This document shows, piece after piece, positions 5,835-10,314 of a DNA stretch of 10,314 nt (position 1 is its first letter; each line of letters begins with the position of its first letter). Where the stretch lies: NCBI GenBank assembly GCA_009885355.1, contig VFKW01000084.1, positions 1-10,314 of the forward strand, given 5' to 3'. Origin of the DNA: Candidatus Berkelbacteria bacterium. Lineage in GTDB: Bacteria; Patescibacteriota; UBA1384; VFKW01. Position numbers and translations under genes: made by a program. A model generated the notes under the pieces. The model did no database searches. It saw only the letters and a program-made list of their open reading frames with translations, and was not told the DNA's origin.

Positions 5835-5896
5835 AAAAAATCCTTGACACGAGATCAAGGCAAAAATAAGCTAATTGCTCGCCTTAATCCCGAAGG
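5835..5896 (-). promoter_or_regulatory. Riboswitch expression platform with competing hairpins
   Basis: Read on the minus strand, three mutually exclusive stems follow the aptamer. (1) CCTT/AAGG (5896-5882). (2) TTAAGGC (5887-5881) with GCCTTGA (5861-5855). (3) CCTTGA/TCAAGG (5860-5842), followed by A-TTTTTT and then the ATG. Stem 3 is both terminator-shaped and covers the AAGGA ribosome site. If stem 1 forms, stem 2 is blocked and stem 3 can form (off). If stem 2 forms, the gene is on. Pairings are seen in the sequence; the switching order is inferred. Confidence 0.65.
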
Positions 5897-5902
5897 TCTT
5901 TT

Positions 5903-5997
5903 TGAATTAGTAATAGGTTTTCTGACTTGTGAGCGATTGCTCATTTACAGTGGCGGTACCGTGCTGGATTTTTACCAGCTTGCCCTTAATACTAAGT
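5903..5997 (-). ncRNA. Cobalamin riboswitch aptamer
   Basis: On the minus strand the conserved core is clear: AAGGGCAAGCTGG, TAAAAA, TCCAGCACGGTACC, then GCCACTGTAAATG, a TGAGC/GCTCA hairpin, and the B12 box AGTCAGAAAACCTATTA. A closing P1 stem, TTAGTA (5995-5990) with TACTAA (5912-5907), frames it. The compact size (about 90 nt) suggests a small subclass; whether it prefers adenosyl- or methyl-/aquocobalamin cannot be told. It sits in the leader of the DUF4430-toroid operon and should repress it when cobalamin is plentiful. Confidence 0.93.
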
Positions 5998-6019
5998 TTA
6001 GTTGTTAATTTCTTATTTG

Positions 6020-6048
6020 ATACTAGCAGTAGTATGTTTATTTGGCAA
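6020..6048 (-). promoter_or_regulatory. Promoter of the riboswitch-controlled operon
   Basis: On the minus strand, TTGCCA (6048-6043), a 17-nt spacer and TAGTAT (6025-6020) with an upstream TG (extended -10). Transcription would start near 6013, about 15 nt before the aptamer's P1 stem, the expected position. Confidence 0.7.
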
Positions 6049-6103
6049 ATAGGTGGTTGTGGATAACTTTGGCAAAGCCGAAGAGTATAGGGTATCTAGT
6101 ATT

Positions 6104-6112
6104 TGGTATATT
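6104..6112 (+). promoter_or_regulatory. Possible promoter of the glycolytic operon
   Basis: An extended -10 box, TG-G-TATATT, lies about 84 nt before the pgi/pmi start, with no clear -35. It is divergent from the cobalamin operon's promoter, and the only gene-free stretch over 300 nt in this half (5835-6195) holds both. Low certainty. Confidence 0.3.
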
Positions 6113-6195
6113 GGGTCTGACGGCCGATATCTATCAGGTTTGGGGGGTGCTTGAATATCTTTCGAGCACGTGCTATGCTTTCAATAGGAGTGGCC

Positions 6196-7254
6196 ATGAC
6201 AAATTTAGACCAAATAAATAATCTCGAACACGTGGACAAGCAATCGATGCTTCGTCATATTCAGGAATTGCCTGATCAGATAGAAAATTGCTGGGAAGAA
6301 ATGAAGAGTTTTGTGATGCCGGCAAATTATATTAAACTTAGTAATGTGGTGATCTTGGGCATGGGTGGAAGCGCTGTCGGTGGTTTTTTAGCAAAGGCAC
6401 TCGCATTTTCTACCTCAAAAGTACCGATAGAAGTTGTAAATAGTTATCATTTGCCAAATTATGTTGGGCCAGAAACTTTGGTGATCGGTCTTAGTTATTC
6501 TGGTAATACAGAAGAAACTTTAACTACTTTTCGGGAAGCTGGAAAAAAGAAAGCGAAATTAGTAGCCATCACTATGGGTGGAGAATTGGCCTCGATCGCT
6601 TCAAATTTTAAAGCGCCGGTTTATACTATTAATTATGGATCTCAGCCAAGGGCTGCACTAGGTTATTTATTTACAGCAGTTCTCGGAGTTTTGTCGAAAT
6701 TGGATTTAGTTGATTTGGGTAAAGATGATGTGCGCGAATCTGCAGTATTGATGCGAGGACTTGCGACAAAATTGAATCCGGAAGTGCCGACTTATCAAAA
6801 TGAGGCAAAAAAACTCGCAATTACTATGGAAGATAAATTGCCGATAATCGCCGGAGCTGGTGTAATGGCGCCTGTCGCATATCGATGGAGAACGCAGATA
6901 AATGAAAATGGAAAACATCTGGCTTATTCATTGGAATTGCCAGAACTTTGTCATAATTGGTTGGCAGGATTAAAAGTGCCGCAACCTCTTTTGAAACAAA
7001 CTTATGTTTTATTTATTCAATCAAAACATGAAAATGAAAGAAATAGAATTAGGCAAAATATAATCGGTCAGATTTTGAGAAAACAAGGTGTAAAGTATGA
7101 TATTATTAGCTTGCAGCTCAGCGGTTGTGTTTTGAGTGAAATGCTGGTGACGATATATTTGGGAGATTATGTTTCTTATTATATGGCAATATTAAAAGAT
7201 ATTGATCCGACGAAAGTCGAGGAAATTGAATATTTGAAAAAACAGTTATCTTAA
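6196..7254 (+). CDS. Bifunctional phosphoglucose/phosphomannose isomerase
   Basis: This 352-aa enzyme should interconvert glucose-6-phosphate or mannose-6-phosphate with fructose-6-phosphate in the cytosol. It is of the SIS-domain PGI/PMI type first known from archaea, not the long bacterial Pgi. Motifs: GMGGSAVGG (55-63), SYSGNTEET (100-108, the phosphate-binding SIS signature), PRAALGYL (151-158), QINENGK (Glu237, probable base) and LPELCHNWLAGL (His253, probable ring-opening residue). The C-terminus, SYYMAILKDIDPTKVEEIEYLKKQL, is typical. The start is the ATG at 6196, with AGGAG 5 nt upstream; in-frame TTG (6151) and ATG (6175) lack such a site. It opens a four-gene run, with eno 17 nt downstream. 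Confidence 0.92.
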   Translation: MTNLDQINNLEHVDKQSMLRHIQELPDQIENCWEEMKSFVMPANYIKLSNVVILGMGGSAVGGFLAKALAFSTSKVPIEVVNSYHLPNYVGPETLVIGLSYSGNTEETLTTFREAGKKKAKLVAITMGGELASIASNFKAPVYTINYGSQPRAALGYLFTAVLGVLSKLDLVDLGKDDVRESAVLMRGLATKLNPEVPTYQNEAKKLAITMEDKLPIIAGAGVMAPVAYRWRTQINENGKHLAYSLELPELCHNWLAGLKVPQPLLKQTYVLFIQSKHENERNRIRQNIIGQILRKQGVKYDIISLQLSGCVLSEMLVTIYLGDYVSYYMAILKDIDPTKVEEIEYLKKQLS

Positions 7255-7271
7255 CTGTAAAAGGAGAAAGA

Positions 7272-8480
7272 ATGAGCAAAATCGCTTCAATCAGAGCATA
7301 TCCTATTAGTGACTCACGTGGTGATCAGACTGTAGAAGTCGAAATTGAGCTGGATAATGGATATAAAACCCGAGCATCAGTACCAAGTGGAGTTGCGCAA
7401 GGAAACGCGGAAGTTCATCTGGTAGATGTGTCAGTGGCGGTTCGAAATATTCAGGAAGACATAGCTACAAAATTGGTTGGCATGGAGGCAGATGATCAGA
7501 TGGCAATCGATAAAGCAATGATTGATCTGGATGGGACTTCTGACAAATCCAGGCTTGGTGCGAATTCAACTTTGGCTGTTAGTCTAGCGGTGGCAAGAGC
7601 TATTGCTTACTGTGATAATCTGCCACTTTATAGATTTATTGGAAAAATTTTTGACGGCGGTCATAGTATTGGATTGCCAACGCCTATGTTTAACACGATC
7701 AATGGCGGTCAGCATGCCAGTAATAATATTGATTATCAAGAGTTTATGGCTGTGCCTGTCGGGGGGAAGTCGTTTAAAGAAAAATTGGAAATGGGAATTA
7801 ATGTATTTAATGAATTGAAAAACGTTTTGGAAAGTAAGGGATTGAAAGTTGGGACCGGGGATGAAGGTGGATATGCTCCTGATTTAGATACAAACGAGAT
7901 GGCTTTGGGCTTAATGCTCGAAGCAATTAAAAAAGCTGGCTATTTGCCAGGCAAGGATGTATTTTTGGGAATTGATGTGGCAGCTTCGTATTTGCCGCCG
8001 ACATTTCAGCTGACCAATCAGCATTATGTTGATTTACTCCGGACTTATCCAATAATGTATCTCGAAGATCCGTTGCCGGCCGATGATTGGCATTGGTGGA
8101 CTCAGCTCGGCTGGGAAATGAATGAAATTGTAAAAGAAGGTAAAAAAGTTTTATTGGTCGGGGATGATATTTTTGCGACAAATATAAATAGATTTAGACA
8201 GGGTATCAGGGAAAATGTGGGAAATGCGATCTTGATCAAAATAAATCAAGTTGGAACTTTGACGGAGATTTTGGAAATTATTAAATTGGCAAAAGAAGGT
8301 GGGTATAAGCATATTATTTCTCATCGAGCCGGAGAGACAAATGATTCATTTATTGCAGATATTGCAGTTGGGACAGGGGCTGATTGTATGAAAGCTGGAG
8401 CGCCAAATCTGGAGCATAAAGAGAGAATGACGAAGTATGATCGATTGGTGGAAATCGAAGCTGAAATGAAAACTAAGTAG
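7272..8480 (+). CDS. eno: Enolase, short and divergent
   Basis: This 402-aa protein converts 2-phosphoglycerate to phosphoenolpyruvate. Most catalytic features are present: NGGQHASN (His148), YQEFM (Glu157), GDEGGYAP (Glu198), metal ligands Asp235 (GIDVAAS), Glu265 (YLEDP) and Asp298 (VGDDIFATN), catalytic Lys323 (ILIKINQVGTLTE), SHRAGET (His351, Arg352) and MKAGAP (Lys374). Two serines conserved across enolases are Ala here: the active-site loop SGASTG reads SGVAQG (Ala42), and SHRSGE reads SHRAGE (Ala353). It is also somewhat shorter than the usual 415-435 aa. AAGGAG lies 6 nt before the ATG, and the stop is TAG. Its place between pgi/pmi and gpmI supports a glycolytic role, perhaps with altered kinetics. 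Confidence 0.93.
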   Translation: MSKIASIRAYPISDSRGDQTVEVEIELDNGYKTRASVPSGVAQGNAEVHLVDVSVAVRNIQEDIATKLVGMEADDQMAIDKAMIDLDGTSDKSRLGANSTLAVSLAVARAIAYCDNLPLYRFIGKIFDGGHSIGLPTPMFNTINGGQHASNNIDYQEFMAVPVGGKSFKEKLEMGINVFNELKNVLESKGLKVGTGDEGGYAPDLDTNEMALGLMLEAIKKAGYLPGKDVFLGIDVAASYLPPTFQLTNQHYVDLLRTYPIMYLEDPLPADDWHWWTQLGWEMNEIVKEGKKVLLVGDDIFATNINRFRQGIRENVGNAILIKINQVGTLTEILEIIKLAKEGGYKHIISHRAGETNDSFIADIAVGTGADCMKAGAPNLEHKERMTKYDRLVEIEAEMKTK

Positions 8481-8484
8481 TAAT

Positions 8485-8515
8485 TAGTAGTTGGCAGTTG
8501 GTAGTTAGTAGTTGG
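8485..8515. repeat. Degenerate AGTTGG tandem repeat
   Basis: Between eno and gpmI, the unit TAGTTGG/CAGTTGG/TAGTTAG/TAGTTGG repeats about four times with 7-nt periodicity. This is the only unusual part of the 64-nt gap, and the copy number could vary between strains. Confidence 0.6.
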
Positions 8516-8544
8516 GATGATTGATTTAAATTTTTAGGAGGGGT

Positions 8545-10083
8545 ATGGTTACTGGTAAGCCGCTGGTTTTGGTTGTTGTTGATGGTTGGGGCATCGCTGC
8601 TCCTTGGGGTGGTAATGCGACAACTGTTGCTAAAACACCTTTTATAAATGAACTATGGCGAACTGTACCAAAAACTATATTGGGAGCGGCTGAACAAGCG
8701 GTTGGATTGCCACCGCATGAAAGAGGAAATTCTGAGGTTGGTCATTTGAGTATAGGTTGTGGTCAGATCGTTCATCAGGATTTACCTTCAATCACTTCTG
8801 TAATTGAAGATGGTTCTTTTTTTGAAAATCAGACATTAAAAAATGCCTTTAATCATGTTAAAAAAAATAATTCTCAAATTCATTTTATGGGTTTACTGGG
8901 GGATGGTGGAGTGCATTCTCATATTTCTCATCTTTTTGCTTTGATGGATATGGCAAAAAAAGAAGGGGTTGAAAAAGTCATATTGCAATTGTTTACTGAT
9001 GGGCGCGATACTCCGCCGACTGATGCATTAAAATTTGTTAGTATGATTGAAAAAAAAATTCGTGAGGTGGGATTTGGTCATATTGGTTCACTTGGAGGAC
9101 GTTATTATGGTATGGATCGAGAAAATCATTGGGAGAGGATTTCACCAGCTTATAGAGCATTGACTGAAGGAGTGGGGCAAGAAGCGTTGTCTGCTATGAG
9201 TGCGGTTTCGGAAGCGTATCGGGCTGGGCAAAGCGATGAATTTATGATTCCGACTGTGATTCGCAGCAAAGAGCAAGAGAAATTTTTTATTCGTGATAAT
9301 GATGCAGTTATATTTTTTAATTATCGTGGTGATAGAGCCAGAGAGATTACTCAGTCTTTAATAAAAGCTGATTTTAATGGTTTTTCAAGAATAGTTGTTA
9401 GAAAAAATTTGTACTACGTTACATTTACTTCATATCAGGAGGGTTTGCCGGTTGAGGTTGCTTTTTCTCCAAAAAAGGTGACTTCACCATTGGCGAAAGT
9501 TTTTTCAGATGAGGGCTGGAGGCAATTGCATATTGCCGAAACAGCAAAATATCCTCATGTGACATATTTTTTTAATGGTGGTAGGGAAAATCCTTTTAAG
9601 GGAGAAGATCGGGTAATGATTGATTCCCCTAAAGTGGCAACTTATGAACAAAAGCCGGAGATGTCAGCAGTTAAATTGACAGATGAAATTATTAAAAAAT
9701 TGGGTAAATATGAATTTATTGTAATAAATTATGCCAATACAGACATGGTCGGTCACTCTGGAAATATTCGAGCGACCGCCAAGGCAATTGAGGTAGTTGA
9801 CAAATGTTTATCAAGATTGAAAAAGGAGATTGATAAGAATAAGGGAAGTTTGATTATAACTTCAGATCATGGTAATTGTGAACAGATGATTAATAATATA
9901 ACGGGTAATCCTGATACTGAGCATACGATAAATCCTGTGCCTTTGTTTTTTTATAGTCCTCTGAGGGCGATAAATTTACGACCTTCGGGTCGATTGTCAG
10001 ATATCGCTCCGACGATTTTGGATTATTTTGATATAGATATTCCTGAGGATATGACGGGCACGAGTTTGTTGATTAAAGCTTGA
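8545..10083 (+). CDS. gpmI: 2,3-bisphosphoglycerate-independent phosphoglycerate mutase
   Basis: This 512-aa enzyme, full family length, interconverts 3- and 2-phosphoglycerate through a phosphoserine intermediate with two metal ions (usually Mn). The alkaline-phosphatase-like half holds Asp13 (VVDGWG), the nucleophile Ser63 (GNSEVGH), Asp400/His404 (NTDMVGH), Asp441/His442 (TSDHGN) and His460 (DTEHT). The inserted transferase half holds His124 (GGVHSH), TDGRDTPP (Arg154), GGRYYGMDR (Arg186, Arg192), FNYRGDRARE and Lys335 (ETAKYPHVTYFFNGG). Every key residue is present. AGGAGGGG precedes the ATG closely (AGGAGG ends 3 nt away), a tight but usable ribosome site. It feeds 2-phosphoglycerate to the enolase encoded immediately upstream. 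The stop is TGA. Confidence 0.97.
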   Translation: MVTGKPLVLVVVDGWGIAAPWGGNATTVAKTPFINELWRTVPKTILGAAEQAVGLPPHERGNSEVGHLSIGCGQIVHQDLPSITSVIEDGSFFENQTLKNAFNHVKKNNSQIHFMGLLGDGGVHSHISHLFALMDMAKKEGVEKVILQLFTDGRDTPPTDALKFVSMIEKKIREVGFGHIGSLGGRYYGMDRENHWERISPAYRALTEGVGQEALSAMSAVSEAYRAGQSDEFMIPTVIRSKEQEKFFIRDNDAVIFFNYRGDRAREITQSLIKADFNGFSRIVVRKNLYYVTFTSYQEGLPVEVAFSPKKVTSPLAKVFSDEGWRQLHIAETAKYPHVTYFFNGGRENPFKGEDRVMIDSPKVATYEQKPEMSAVKLTDEIIKKLGKYEFIVINYANTDMVGHSGNIRATAKAIEVVDKCLSRLKKEIDKNKGSLIITSDHGNCEQMINNITGNPDTEHTINPVPLFFYSPLRAINLRPSGRLSDIAPTILDYFDIDIPEDMTGTSLLIKA

Positions 10084-10095
10084 ACAAGCTTGCCA

Positions 10096-10127
10096 CCGCC
10101 GTTTGGCGGGGTCCCGCTGCGGCGGGA
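10096..10127. repeat. Twin GC-rich hairpins between gpmI and the acetate-kinase-like gene
   Basis: CCGCC-GTTT-GGCGG (10096-10109) is followed two bases later by TCCCGC-TGCG-GCGGGA (10112-10127). They are far more GC-rich than the flanks and have no T run. They could be a partial terminator, an mRNA processing or stability element, or a small mobile palindrome. Both perfect stems are symmetric, so strand is undefined. Confidence 0.65.
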
Positions 10128-10153
10128 TAAGCAGTAAGCTAATAAGAGGTGAT

Positions 10154-10314
10154 ATGATTTTAGCTATAAATGTTGGGAAATTTTCAATAAAATATAAGCT
10201 TTTTAATGGTGAGAATTTGGCAAAGTCAGGTTCAGTTGATCGCATTGGTCATGAAAAGATTTTTAGTCATGTGCAGGGTTTTGAGAAATTATTTCAAAGC
10301 TTGGGGGCCGACGA
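10154..10314 (+). CDS. ackA: Acetate-kinase-like protein, 5' part only
   Basis: Only the first 53 codons are in the window. The opening, MILAINVGKFSIKYKLFNGENLAKSG split by the usual turn and then VDRIGHEK, matches the N-terminal nucleotide-binding strand pair of acetate kinase (family pattern INAGSSSLKY...). Asn6, Ser11 and Lys13 align with conserved residues, but the GSSS loop reads GKFS. Acetate kinase makes ATP and acetate from acetyl phosphate, a sensible partner for the glycolytic genes upstream. GAGGTGAT runs right up to the ATG, a near-perfect ribosome site. Butyrate or propionate kinases of the same family cannot be excluded from this fragment. Confidence 0.75.
   Translation, partial: MILAINVGKFSIKYKLFNGENLAKSGSVDRIGHEKIFSHVQGFEKLFQSLGAD

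Noticed and set aside
5835..5858. TTG start adding eight residues to the DUF4430 protein
   Set aside because: It lies inside the regulatory hairpin and has no ribosome site, while the ATG at 5834 has AAGGA 6 nt upstream and opens directly into a lysine-flanked membrane anchor.
9997..10245. Minus-strand frame across the gpmI end and the acetate-kinase-like start
   Set aside because: It spans two real plus-strand genes and the GC-rich hairpins, with no plausible start signal or domain.

Overview
This is an AT-rich window from a bacterium that uses the standard genetic code: TAA, TAG and TGA all serve as real stops. The small genome style suggests a Patescibacteria/CPR-type organism, though no taxonomic marker gene is present. 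The supporting signs are compact glycolytic genes in one run, an archaeal-type bifunctional phosphoglucose/phosphomannose isomerase, a short divergent enolase, an acetate-kinase-like gene and several leaderless small genes.

Left part, 1-3650: an accessory region of small, unrelated genes, mostly transcribed singly and separated by related non-coding modules. In order they are: an ANT/Lnu-type nucleotidyltransferase broken by a TAG where the family has Trp; a DUF402 protein; an unknown 112-aa protein on the minus strand; a RidA-superfamily protein without the usual substrate-binding Arg; a frameshifted remnant of a HAD gene; and an intact HAD-like protein. Four of these share one start design, an extended -10 box (TGN-TANNAT) exactly 6 nt before the ATG, which predicts leaderless mRNAs. 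The spacers carry two related repeat families.

Middle part, 3650-6050: a palindromic repeat element, then a two-gene minus-strand operon. Its first gene encodes a membrane-anchored DUF4430 (transcobalamin C-terminal-like) protein. The second encodes an exported alpha/alpha-toroid protein (the fold of the transcobalamin/intrinsic-factor alpha domain) with a C-terminal membrane anchor. A canonical cobalamin riboswitch with its own promoter lies directly upstream, and its expression platform consists of three competing hairpins. The best reading is a surface-displayed cobalamin capture system in which the two transcobalamin-type domains are separate proteins.

Right part, 6050-10314: a plus-strand central-carbon operon, pgi/pmi, eno, gpmI and the first 53 codons of an acetate-kinase-like gene. 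It covers hexose-phosphate isomerisation, 3-phosphoglycerate to 2-phosphoglycerate to phosphoenolpyruvate, and probably ATP formation from acetyl phosphate. The enolase and the acetate-kinase-like protein both have unusual active-site residues.
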